Below, piece by piece: positions 6,648 through 13,263 of a stretch of 13,263 nucleotides of DNA. Where the stretch lies: NCBI GenBank assembly GCA_934408705.1, contig CAKRVL010000070.1, positions 1 through 13,263 on the forward strand. Direction: 5' to 3'. How positions within the stretch are numbered: the first letter of the stretch is position 1; each line of letters opens with the position of its first letter. A program made the position numbers and the translations under genes. The stretch comes from an uncultured Blautia sp. Lineage in GTDB: Bacteria; Bacillota; Clostridia; Lachnospirales; Lachnospiraceae. The notes beneath the pieces were generated by a model, which saw only the letters and a list, made by a program, of their open reading frames with translations, did not search any database and was not told the origin of the DNA.

Positions 6648-8356
6648 AATTTTCAGAAAACAACCGGATTTCACACAGGCAGCTTTACAGGCAGATTGTG
6701 ATTGCCTTTCTTGCACCATTCCTTCTGTGTCTTTTCGGGAATGGACGAACATTGGGACTTGACGGACTGGCAGGGACGGTTCTGGCGCTGGCAGTAATTC
6801 TGTTCTATGTTATCTTTATGGTTCGTTTGCGTCATGCTTTTGCCAATCCGTGCAAAACAGCCGGGAAGATATGGGGACGGACTGCGGGAATATTTTTTCT
6901 TGTATATTGCGTTTTGGGGGCTGCGTTTCTATTGGATTTGCTGGGAGATATTGTGGCTGTCAGTCTGGGAACAGGTATATCCAAAGGCTGGCTTTGCCTG
7001 ATCGCATTGGTTGTGTGCAGCATGGGAACCTACCGGGGAATTCAGAGGCGGGGCAGGATAGGAGAAGTGTCCGGTGGCATTGTGCTGGCTTCAGTAATTA
7101 TAATGCTGCTTTTATCTGTGGGACAAGGAAAATGGGAATATTTACAGGAAATGCTGTGGAATTCATCTATTTCCGGGAGAAAGATCCTGGCAGACTGGTA
7201 TGGCGTGATATGTGGATTTTCCGGACTGGGACTTTTGCCCTTCGGACTTGAATTTGTAGAAAAATATAAGGGAAGGCTTAAGGAATATGACAGTAAGGCT
7301 GGGCGGGACAAGGCAGGAGTGGGAAAGACCGTCAGTCTTGCTGTTATAACTCTGGGCGGATTGCTTATCTTTACCCAGCTAGTGCTTCCGTCAGTGTTCG
7401 GGTGGAGCCGTCTGAAATACGAAAATTATCCTGTTCTGCCTCTTCTTGCAGGGGCTGATCTGCCTGGAAATGTGCTGGCAAGATTTGATGTACTTTGGAT
7501 GGGTTTTCTATTATACAGCCTGCTTTTTTCAGTGGGGAGTCTTCTGCATTACAGTCATTTAATTGTGGAAAAAACCCGGCTGGGAAGGGGACGAGTGTGG
7601 ATACCGCTTCTGGTTTTTTGTGTGCTTACAGCAGAAATTAAAGACCAGCGGATCGGAGATTATTTTATACTATATCTGCAGTATATTTTTGTGCCTGGAA
7701 TGCTGATCATCCAACTTGCATTTTCCGGTCTTGGAAAAAAGAAATGGAGAAAAAGTCTTATTGCGTTAGTATGCGTCAATGGGATTTTCTGGCTTACAGG
7801 CTGTGGTGGAGTAGAGCCGGAGAAACGTATGTATCCGTTAGCTCTTGGTGCAGACTTTTCAGATGGAAAATTCCAGCTGACATATGGGATTCCTGATGTT
7901 CCCAAAGCAACCGGACAGGAGAAAAACAGTGAAGACCAGGGAAACGCAGCACCTTCTATACGAGGGAAAAGCTTTCGGGAAATAGAGGAGCTTTACAGCC
8001 GTACCCAGGAAAAATATCTGGATATGGGGCATCTGGAAGTCTTGGTGTTGGGGCAGGAGCTGCTGGATGGAGGTCATTGGGAACAGGTCCTGGAATATTT
8101 GAAGCAGGATCCGGTTATAGGTGAGAATGTCTATGTGTTTTATTGTGACAGTGCTGCCCAGGCTGTAGGCTGGGTAAGCCCTAAGGATACTTCGCTGGGG
8201 GAATATCTGATTGGTCTTTTGGAAAATCGTCCTGATGGAATCATAAGTCAGGCGGTAACTCTTCGTGATGTATATCATGAACTTTACGATCGCGGTGCAC
8301 TGCCGGTTCTTCCCAGATTGGAAATCAGAAAAGGAGAATTGGAAGTATTATTTTAA
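6644..8356 (+). CDS. GerAB-type permease fused to truncated GerAC-type lipoprotein
   Basis: A single 570-residue frame. Residues 1-362 look like GerAB, the APC-superfamily endospore permease with about ten membrane segments, ending in QYIFVPGMLIIQLAF. Residues 363-388 read like a GerAC signal peptide: KKKWRK, a hydrophobic stretch, then lipobox LTGC with C387. Residues 388-570 match the N-terminal GerAC domain (LALGADF; FREIEELY; GHLEVLVLGQELL; VYVFYCDSAAQAVGW). GerAC proteins usually run about 200 residues further; the conserved C-terminal domain is absent and a TAA plus hairpin follow at once. No in-frame ATG, GTG or TTG at the junction would allow a separate gerAC. The start is TTG 6644, overlapping the gerAA stop, with GGGAGGTGA (6629-6637) before it. 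The topology fits: the permease ends inside and the extra segment would export the GerAC part. Confidence 0.85.
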   Translation: MKFSENNRISHRQLYRQIVIAFLAPFLLCLFGNGRTLGLDGLAGTVLALAVILFYVIFMVRLRHAFANPCKTAGKIWGRTAGIFFLVYCVLGAAFLLDLLGDIVAVSLGTGISKGWLCLIALVVCSMGTYRGIQRRGRIGEVSGGIVLASVIIMLLLSVGQGKWEYLQEMLWNSSISGRKILADWYGVICGFSGLGLLPFGLEFVEKYKGRLKEYDSKAGRDKAGVGKTVSLAVITLGGLLIFTQLVLPSVFGWSRLKYENYPVLPLLAGADLPGNVLARFDVLWMGFLLYSLLFSVGSLLHYSHLIVEKTRLGRGRVWIPLLVFCVLTAEIKDQRIGDYFILYLQYIFVPGMLIIQLAFSGLGKKKWRKSLIALVCVNGIFWLTGCGGVEPEKRMYPLALGADFSDGKFQLTYGIPDVPKATGQEKNSEDQGNAAPSIRGKSFREIEELYSRTQEKYLDMGHLEVLVLGQELLDGGHWEQVLEYLKQDPVIGENVYVFYCDSAAQAVGWVSPKDTSLGEYLIGLLENRPDGIISQAVTLRDVYHELYDRGALPVLPRLEIRKGELEVLF

Positions 8357-8387
8357 AAAATACAGGGAATACTTCTGATAATAATTG

Positions 8388-8417
8388 CTGGCTAACGCAA
8401 AGCCAGAAGATTTTTTT
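8388..8417 (+). terminator. Weak rho-independent terminator or attenuator after the ger operon
   Basis: A 6-bp stem (CTGGCT 8388-8393 with AGCCAG 8401-8406), a 7-nt loop, a 4-nt gap (AAGA) and seven T (8411-8417). The gap and short stem make it weaker than the other terminators here. The next start codon is only 13 bases beyond the T run, so partial read-through is plausible. Confidence 0.6.
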
Positions 8418-8430
8418 CGGGGGTATTCCT

Positions 8431-8673
8431 ATGTCATATTTAAGAAAAATTCGGTATCGTTTGGTGATAGCTGCTTTGATCGCAGTGCTTCTTTTTCCTG
8501 CTTTTGCACCATCCGGAGAAAATAAAAAGCTTCTGGTCTGGTGGGGGACACTTTATCCCCAATTCTGTTTTATGGACAAGCCTGATGACAGACCTGAGGG
8601 GGCACAGCCCAGGTTCCATTTTTGGATCATGGAGCTTTTGCAGAAATCCTTTCCTCCATTGCTTGCACCATAG
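8431..8673 (+). CDS. Small membrane-anchored or exported protein of unknown function
   Basis: An 80-residue frame: a basic start (MSYLRKIRYR), a hydrophobic stretch (residues 11-26, LVIAALIAVLLFPAFA) that could be a signal peptide or anchor, then a tryptophan- and aromatic-rich region (LLVWWGTLYPQFCF, 35-48) and an acidic-basic tail. AFA-P could be a signal peptidase I site. A G-rich stretch (8419-8423) before the ATG may serve as a ribosome binding site but is not a classic one. It follows the germination operon behind a weak terminator and precedes a structured intergenic element. I do not recognise the family. It could be an accessory of the germinant receptor or a degenerate remnant. No frameshifted continuation was noticed downstream. 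Confidence 0.5.
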   Translation: MSYLRKIRYRLVIAALIAVLLFPAFAPSGENKKLLVWWGTLYPQFCFMDKPDDRPEGAQPRFHFWIMELLQKSFPPLLAP

Positions 8674-8700
8674 TGACTTTGGTGTTAAAATGAAAAATTG

Positions 8701-8876
8701 ATATTGTATACCAGTGTCAAAAGTTCAAAAAGCTGTTCGTGCTTGCACGATAAGGCTTTTGAACCTGGGACACGCCAAATATGAGAAAGTAGCGATTTAC
8801 GCAGTAAATCAGCGGATTTCGAATATTTGAAGGATTGCGGGAGCAGCGTAGCTGCGTAGCAATCCGGGTATGATAT
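8701..8876. repeat. Second hairpin-rich intergenic element
   Basis: About 176 bp with no gene but successive inverted repeats: GTGTC (8714-8718)/GACAC (8769-8773) enclosing GTTCAAAA/TTTTGAAC and TCGTGC-TT-GCACGA (8737-8750); CAAATAT (8776-8782)/ATATTTG (8823-8829) enclosing GATTTAC-GCA-GTAAATC (8794-8810); and GGATTGC (8832-8838)/GCAATCC (8859-8865) enclosing GCAGC-GTA-GCTGC. The ends, ATATTGTATACC (8701-8712) and GGTATGATAT (8867-8876), are imperfect inverted repeats. It does not resemble the element at 4894-5053 in sequence. It could be a MITE-like repeat or a structured RNA with three hairpin arms. Confidence 0.5.
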
Positions 8877-8931
8877 GAGTAAAAGTAAAAAAACGATTTG
8901 TTTAAAGTCAGAAGGAAATGGATAGATTATT

Positions 8932-9378
8932 ATGGAAAAAGAAGTTTTAATTCACGTAAAAGGTTTACATATGATGGATACTCCTGAGGGTGATGAACCT
9001 ATCGAAATTGTGGTTCCGGGAGAGTATTATTTCCGCAACGGCAGTCACTATCTTCGCTATGAAGAAATGCTGGACGAGCAGGGAGATCCTACTGTAAATT
9101 ACATCAAGATATCTTCCAAGGGAATGGAAGTCCGAAAAAAAGGACAGGTGAATACACATATGGTTTTTGAGCAGGGAAAGCGTAATATGGCATTTTATAC
9201 CACCCCGTTTGGAACTCTTGAAATGGGAATTTCCGCTACCAATCTGGAACTGAAGGAAAGTGACGGGCATATTGATATGAGAGTGAATTATTCCCTGGAT
9301 CTGAACCAGGAGCATGTGGCAGACTGTTGTCTGGATATCCATGCGCAGGGGAAGAATGCAGCAGGGTTTACCCTGTAA
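8932..9378 (+). CDS. DUF1934 (YwiB-like) beta-barrel protein
   Basis: A 148-residue protein with no signal peptide or membrane segment, matching the DUF1934/YwiB family of small calycin-like beta barrels. It opens EVLIHVKGLHMMDTPEGDEPIEIVVPGEYY, continues with alternating strands (HYLRYEEM ... VNYIKISSKGMEVRKKG) and has the typical centre MVFEQGKRNMAFYTTPFGTLEMGISA, ending with a strand-rich half. The biochemical role of the family is not established; a ligand-binding or chaperone-like role is only a guess from the fold. The ribosome binding site is poor (AAGGA 16 bases before the ATG), but an in-frame TAG at 8923 excludes a much earlier start. It stands alone between the structured element and a terminator. 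Confidence 0.85.
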   Translation: MEKEVLIHVKGLHMMDTPEGDEPIEIVVPGEYYFRNGSHYLRYEEMLDEQGDPTVNYIKISSKGMEVRKKGQVNTHMVFEQGKRNMAFYTTPFGTLEMGISATNLELKESDGHIDMRVNYSLDLNQEHVADCCLDIHAQGKNAAGFTL

Positions 9379-9422
9379 AGTAATGATAGATTTCAATAAA
9401 ATTATAGAAAGTAAATGATCAG

Positions 9423-9471
9423 ATGCAGTTAGAAATGATGCTAAGAACGGCAGATTTCTGACTGCATTTTT
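9423..9471 (+). terminator. Rho-independent terminator after the DUF1934 gene
   Basis: A 14-bp stem (ATGCAGTTAGAAAT 9423-9436 with ATTTCTGACTGCAT 9454-9467, one T-G pair), a 17-nt loop and a T run to 9471. The stem sequence is unrelated to that of the GntR terminator. Confidence 0.9.
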
Positions 9472-9554
9472 GTGTGATAAGGAAATCATTTCGTGATATT
9501 CCTGTTATAAAAAACGCTTCGCGAGGATGAAATCGGAAGTATAACGTAATCTGT
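9467..9554. repeat. Intergenic palindromic repeat, diverged copy B
   Basis: It aligns with 4861-4960: TTTTTGTGT.ATA, then GGAA, an inner hairpin, TTCCT.TTA, AAAAAACGCT, CGC.AGGATG and, 40 bases on, AATCTGT. The inner hairpin is ATCAT-TTC-GTGAT (9485-9497) against ATTAC-TCT-GTAAT in copy A, with one unpaired base after it in both copies (A9498, G4891). After about 9554 the similarity fades, and the rest of the gap to 9651 has only a possible TATACT -10 box at 9601-9606 with no good -35. Confidence 0.65.
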
Positions 9555-9651
9555 AGGTTTTTGAACGTGAGATGCTGTGGATTCCAGTGTGGTTTCATTT
9601 TATACTATAGATAAGAAATAGCGTGTTACTTTAAGCAGGAGGAAAACAGAA

Positions 9652-11604
9652 ATGGAAAATACATTTTGGATCTGGTATCCGGGAGATTTTGAATTATATC
9701 ATGCAATGAAGCAGAATTTCAGCCGTGTGGAGCGGGGCTTTGGCTGGCCGGCATTTTGGAAAAGTGAAGGCTTTCGTAACCGTGTAGCCTTTCGCCGCAC
9801 CTATGAGCTGGAGCAGGAGACAAGCTTTACCGTATTTTCAAATGCAATCGGTCATGTGCTGGTAAGCTGGGAAAACGGGGAGAAGAAGTATCCGTTTGGA
9901 AAAAAGATTACAGCAAGTCCAGGAAAAGTAAAGGTTTCCATTCATGCAGGCTGCGTGGAGGCTTTTCCTTGTGCTTATGTGCAGGGGGAGGTAATTCATT
10001 CAGATAAAACATGGATGGCAGAGGACTATTCCCAGCCATTAATGCCGGTTGGCGTGTGTAAATATTTCACGAAACCGGGACAGAATCCTACTGTTTGGGA
10101 ATACACGGAAAAAGAGTGTAAACCAGTGAAAATCAGGGAGGTAAATGGCGGTGTGCTGGCTGAGTTTGAGACCGAGCTGACTGCGGCTGTTTATGTAAAA
10201 GATAAACGTAGCAATGGTGTTAAAGGTGCGGGCACAGATGAGGCTTTTGAGGTGTTTTGCGGTGAGTCTGAGGACGAAGCTCTTGACCTTGAGCACTGTT
10301 ACTACAGCTGGCAGCCGGATCCTGTAACAAACAGATGTCCATGCTGCGCAGTGCGCTTTGCATTTATTCCAAACTGTAAAGCTGAAGATGTGGAGATTAC
10401 AGCCTTCTATCAGTATGTGGATTTCCCGAAGCGTGCTTCTTTTAAATGCAGTGACGAGAAGCTGAATAAGATTTGGGAAGTGGCAGAGCATACCTTCCGT
10501 CTTTGCAGCGGCATCTTTTTCCTGGATGGTGTGAAACGTGACAAATGGATCTGGTCCGGGGATGCATACCAGAGCTTTTTCGTAAATCAATATCTGCTGG
10601 CGGATCCTGATATTGATCAGAGAACCCTTCTGGCACTCCGTGGAAATGATCCCATGACCAGGCATATCAATACCATCATGGACTACTCTCTGTTCTGGAT
10701 CCTTGGTGTTCTTTATCATTATGAAGCATATGGTGATCTGGAATTTGTCCGCCAGGTTTACCCGAAAATGTGCTCTCTTATGGAATTCTGTGAGGGGCAG
10801 CTGGATGAGAACGGATTTCTTGTAGGTTGTGAAAATGACTGGATATACATTGACTGGGCTGACATGGATAAGACCGGTTCCCTTTGTGCAGAGCAGATGC
10901 TGTTTGCTGCATGCTGGCAGACTATGGCGAAAGTGAGTGCGGCTCTTGGAGAAGAAAATCCGGAATACATGGAGAAATATGAGAGACTGATCGGGCAGAT
11001 CCGTAAATTCTATTGGGATCAGGAGAAAGGCGCATTTATTGATTCCTTTGAATCCGGTAAGAGAAATGTGACCCGTCATGCCAATATTTTTGCAATTCTT
11101 TTTCACATTGCAACACAAGAAGAGCAGGAGAAAATTCTGGCAAATGTAATTAAGAATGATGCGATTCCGGCGATTACAACTCCGTATTTCAATTTCTTCG
11201 AGCTGGATATGCTTTGCCAGACCGGAAACCTGGAATTTGTACTAAATAAGATCCGCAATTACTGGGGCGGTATGCTGGATCGCGGCGCAGTAACATTTTG
11301 GGAAGAGTTTGACCCGGAGGCACCAGTAGAAAACCAGTACGACATGTACGGCGACCGCTTCGGAAAGAGCCTCTGCCATGCCTGGGCTGCCAGCCCGATT
11401 TATTTCCTGGCGAAATACTTCATGGGGCTGAAATTTACCGGAGTCGGCGGAAAAGAGTATGTGGTAGAGCCGCATACTGAGTTATTCGACAGCTTTGATT
11501 GTACATTGCCTGTTGCAGATGGACGGGTACATATTATGTGGGATGGAAAAGATTTAAGGATAGATTTTTCAGAAGGGAGCAGTTTACTGTATGCAGAAAA
11601 TTGA
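9652..11604 (+). CDS. GH78-like glycoside hydrolase (alpha-L-rhamnosidase type), cytoplasmic
   Basis: A 650-residue protein without signal peptide. The N-terminal third is beta-rich (FWIWYPGDFE, RVAFRRTYEL, then a jelly-roll-like region). From about residue 265 a six-hairpin (alpha/alpha)6 domain follows, with the GH78 landmark DGVKRDKW-I-WSGDA (292-305), GVLYHYEAYGD, ENDWIYIDW (394-402) and the late GAVTFWEEF (545-553), which holds the expected base glutamate (E551 or E552). A C-terminal beta domain follows (VEPHTELF...). GH78 enzymes remove terminal alpha-L-rhamnose from plant glycosides and pectin fragments by inversion. The usual RDE of the acid motif is RDK here (K298), so activity or specificity may differ. 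AGGAGG (9637-9642) precedes the ATG by nine bases. The stop lies inside the next gene. Confidence 0.8.
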   Translation: MENTFWIWYPGDFELYHAMKQNFSRVERGFGWPAFWKSEGFRNRVAFRRTYELEQETSFTVFSNAIGHVLVSWENGEKKYPFGKKITASPGKVKVSIHAGCVEAFPCAYVQGEVIHSDKTWMAEDYSQPLMPVGVCKYFTKPGQNPTVWEYTEKECKPVKIREVNGGVLAEFETELTAAVYVKDKRSNGVKGAGTDEAFEVFCGESEDEALDLEHCYYSWQPDPVTNRCPCCAVRFAFIPNCKAEDVEITAFYQYVDFPKRASFKCSDEKLNKIWEVAEHTFRLCSGIFFLDGVKRDKWIWSGDAYQSFFVNQYLLADPDIDQRTLLALRGNDPMTRHINTIMDYSLFWILGVLYHYEAYGDLEFVRQVYPKMCSLMEFCEGQLDENGFLVGCENDWIYIDWADMDKTGSLCAEQMLFAACWQTMAKVSAALGEENPEYMEKYERLIGQIRKFYWDQEKGAFIDSFESGKRNVTRHANIFAILFHIATQEEQEKILANVIKNDAIPAITTPYFNFFELDMLCQTGNLEFVLNKIRNYWGGMLDRGAVTFWEEFDPEAPVENQYDMYGDRFGKSLCHAWAASPIYFLAKYFMGLKFTGVGGKEYVVEPHTELFDSFDCTLPVADGRVHIMWDGKDLRIDFSEGSSLLYAEN

Positions 11605-13263
11605 TTTTAATAAAGGTTGGATGTGCAGGTGTCTTACCCGTGATGAGGGGGCTTATCCGGTGACTTTGCCACATGATGCAATGCTGAGTGAGCCGCGTAC
11701 GCAGGAGAGTACCGGTGAGGGAAATATTGGATGGTATATTGGCGGGGACTATGAATATACCAAGAATTTCTTTGTGCCAGAGGAGTATAAAGATAAGAAG
11801 GTCCTCATTGAATTTGAGGGTATTTATCACAATGGTGAAGTTTACATAAATGGAAAAAAGGCGGCTTACCGTCCTTATGGCTACACCAATTTTTATGTGG
11901 ACACAGAGGGATTTTTCCAGTATGGGAAAGAGAACGAGATTAAAGTAATTGCTCACAATGCAGATCAGCCAAACAGCCGTTGGTACTCAGGAACCGGTAT
12001 TTACCGCCCTGCATATCTGTATGTTGGCGGAGAGAAACATATTCCGGTAAACGGTGTGAAAATCAGTACTTTAAGCTATGATCCGGCGAGAATTGAGGTT
12101 GTTGTGAAAACTTCTTCGCCGGGAGAGATTTCCCTGGAAATCGAATTCGAGGGAAATAAAGTGTTGGCTGTGAAAGGTGAGAGTACCAAAGAAAATGTTC
12201 AGATAGCAGTATACCAGGCCATCTTCCAGCTGGACGTTCCAAACGCAAAACTCTGGGACACAGACCATCCTAATCTCTATACCTGTAAAGCAGTTTTCGG
12301 CGAAGACGAAGTAACCGAAACTTTCGGAATCCGTGAGCTGATCTGGAATCCGCAGGTAGGAATGGCCATTAACGGAGAGCGTGTGATCCTTCGCGGTGCA
12401 TGCTTCCATCATGACAATGGTGTACTTGGTGCATGTACTTATCCGGAAGCAGAAGAACGTAAAATGCGTATTCTCAAAGAAAATGGATACAATGCAGTCC
12501 GCTCTGCACATTATCCTTGCTCCAAGGCACTTCTGGATGCCTGTGACCGTGTGGGAATGCTGATGATGGATGAATATGTGGATGTGTGGTACATTCATAA
12601 GACTAAATATGATTATGCCGGACAGCTTGCGGACTGGTGGAAACAGGATTTGAAGGATATAGTTGATAAGGATTACAACCATCCAAGTGTAATTATGTAT
12701 TCTACTGGAAATGAGGTTGCAGAAACGGCACAGAAGAAGGGAATCGCTCTTACTAAAGATATGACAGATTATCTTCACAGTCTGGATTCTACTCGTCCTG
12801 TTACCTGCGGAATCAACATTTTCTTCAACTTCTTAAGTTCCATCGGACTTGGTGTTTACAGTGATGATAAGGCAGAAAAGGCAGCTGTTTCCAAGCCGGA
12901 AAAGAAGAAAAAACCGGTAGGAAGTGAGTTCTATAACACTCTAGCCTGTACGGTTGGAGACTACTTTATGAAGTGCGGTGCTACCCTTTATCCATGTGAT
13001 CTGAAAACAAAGGATGCTTATGCAAACATGGATATTGCAGGCTATAATTACGGTATTTTCCGCTACAAGCATGACCTGAAAAAGTACCCGAACCGCTTAA
13101 TTCTGGGAAGCGAAACCTTCTGTAAAGATGCTTATAGTTTCTGGGAAATTGCTAAGAAAAACAAACGGATCATCGGTGATTTTGTCTGGGCAGGATGGGA
13201 TTATATCGGAGAAGTCGGGGATGGTGCAGCAGAGTATTCTGACTATAAATTTGAAGATCCCGC
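11591..13263 (+). CDS. GH2 glycoside hydrolase (beta-galactosidase/glucuronidase type), 3' partial
   Basis: An open frame begins at ATG 11591, 14 bases inside the preceding gene, with GGGAG at 11575-11579, and runs off the window after 557 codons. The start MQKIDFNKGW lacks a signal peptide, so it is probably cytoplasmic. Domains in order: GH2 sugar-binding jelly roll with VTLPHDAML and FEGIYHNGEVYING, the SRWYSGTGIYR motif, an immunoglobulin-like domain, then the TIM barrel from RGACFHHDNGVLGA. Catalytic residues are visible: the acid/base E375 in STGNEV and the nucleophile E508 in LGSET. These enzymes cleave beta-galactosides, beta-glucuronides or related sugars with retention; the exact sugar cannot be told. 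The 14-base overlap shows coupling with the GH78-like gene, suggesting stepwise removal of two different sugars from one imported glycoside (inference). Confidence 0.92.
   Translation, partial: MQKIDFNKGWMCRCLTRDEGAYPVTLPHDAMLSEPRTQESTGEGNIGWYIGGDYEYTKNFFVPEEYKDKKVLIEFEGIYHNGEVYINGKKAAYRPYGYTNFYVDTEGFFQYGKENEIKVIAHNADQPNSRWYSGTGIYRPAYLYVGGEKHIPVNGVKISTLSYDPARIEVVVKTSSPGEISLEIEFEGNKVLAVKGESTKENVQIAVYQAIFQLDVPNAKLWDTDHPNLYTCKAVFGEDEVTETFGIRELIWNPQVGMAINGERVILRGACFHHDNGVLGACTYPEAEERKMRILKENGYNAVRSAHYPCSKALLDACDRVGMLMMDEYVDVWYIHKTKYDYAGQLADWWKQDLKDIVDKDYNHPSVIMYSTGNEVAETAQKKGIALTKDMTDYLHSLDSTRPVTCGINIFFNFLSSIGLGVYSDDKAEKAAVSKPEKKKKPVGSEFYNTLACTVGDYFMKCGATLYPCDLKTKDAYANMDIAGYNYGIFRYKHDLKKYPNRLILGSETFCKDAYSFWEIAKKNKRIIGDFVWAGWDYIGEVGDGAAEYSDYKFEDP

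Noticed and set aside
8705..8722. TTGACA plus TACAAT on the minus strand as a promoter
   Set aside because: The two boxes are only six bases apart, so they cannot act together as a sigma-A promoter.
10039..11118. Long minus-strand frame (359 codons) opposite the GH78-like gene
   Set aside because: It lies antisense within a well-supported enzyme gene, lacks a ribosome binding site or recognisable domain, and its composition fits a shadow frame.
12071..12778. Minus-strand frame of 235 codons opposite the GH2 gene
   Set aside because: The plus strand carries the GH2 gene with both catalytic residues; the antisense product has no recognisable features.

Overview
The window looks like chromosomal DNA from a spore-forming, gut-type clostridium, most likely a Lachnospiraceae member. 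The evidence is a low-to-medium GC content judged by eye, strong AGGAGG ribosome binding sites, spore-coat and spore-germination genes, and an intracellular glycosidase pair. No tRNA, rRNA, CRISPR array, transposase or phage gene was seen.

Left part (1-4865). The tail of an AraC-type regulator is followed by a PlsC-like acyltransferase on the minus strand, with its own promoter and terminator. On the plus strand come a PrcB-type lipoprotein, a SPOCS (DUF3794)/LysM spore morphogenesis protein resembling SipL, ispE (MEP isoprenoid pathway) with its own sigma-A promoter, and a FadR-type GntR regulator whose ribosome binding site overlaps the ispE stop. A clear rho-independent terminator closes this group.

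Middle part (4866-9471). A hairpin-rich, MITE-like intergenic element separates that terminator from a spore germinant receptor operon: gerAA followed by one long gene that fuses a GerAB-type permease to the N-terminal part of a GerAC lipoprotein. The lipobox is kept inside the polypeptide and the GerAC C-terminal domain is missing. A weak terminator or attenuator, a small exported protein of unknown function, a second and different structured intergenic element (8701-8876), and a DUF1934/YwiB-like gene with terminator follow. A diverged copy of the first palindromic repeat sits directly after that terminator, as the first copy does after the GntR terminator. The two copies show a compensatory base-pair change.

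Right part (9472-13263). Two overlapping glycoside hydrolase genes encode a GH78-like (alpha-L-rhamnosidase-type) enzyme with an altered general-acid motif and a GH2 enzyme (beta-galactosidase/glucuronidase type) that runs off the window. Neither has a signal peptide, so they probably act in the cytoplasm on imported plant or mucin-derived glycosides.

The most unusual items are the GerAB-GerAC fusion, the two families of hairpin-rich intergenic elements, and the GH78-like enzyme lacking the usual general-acid glutamate.
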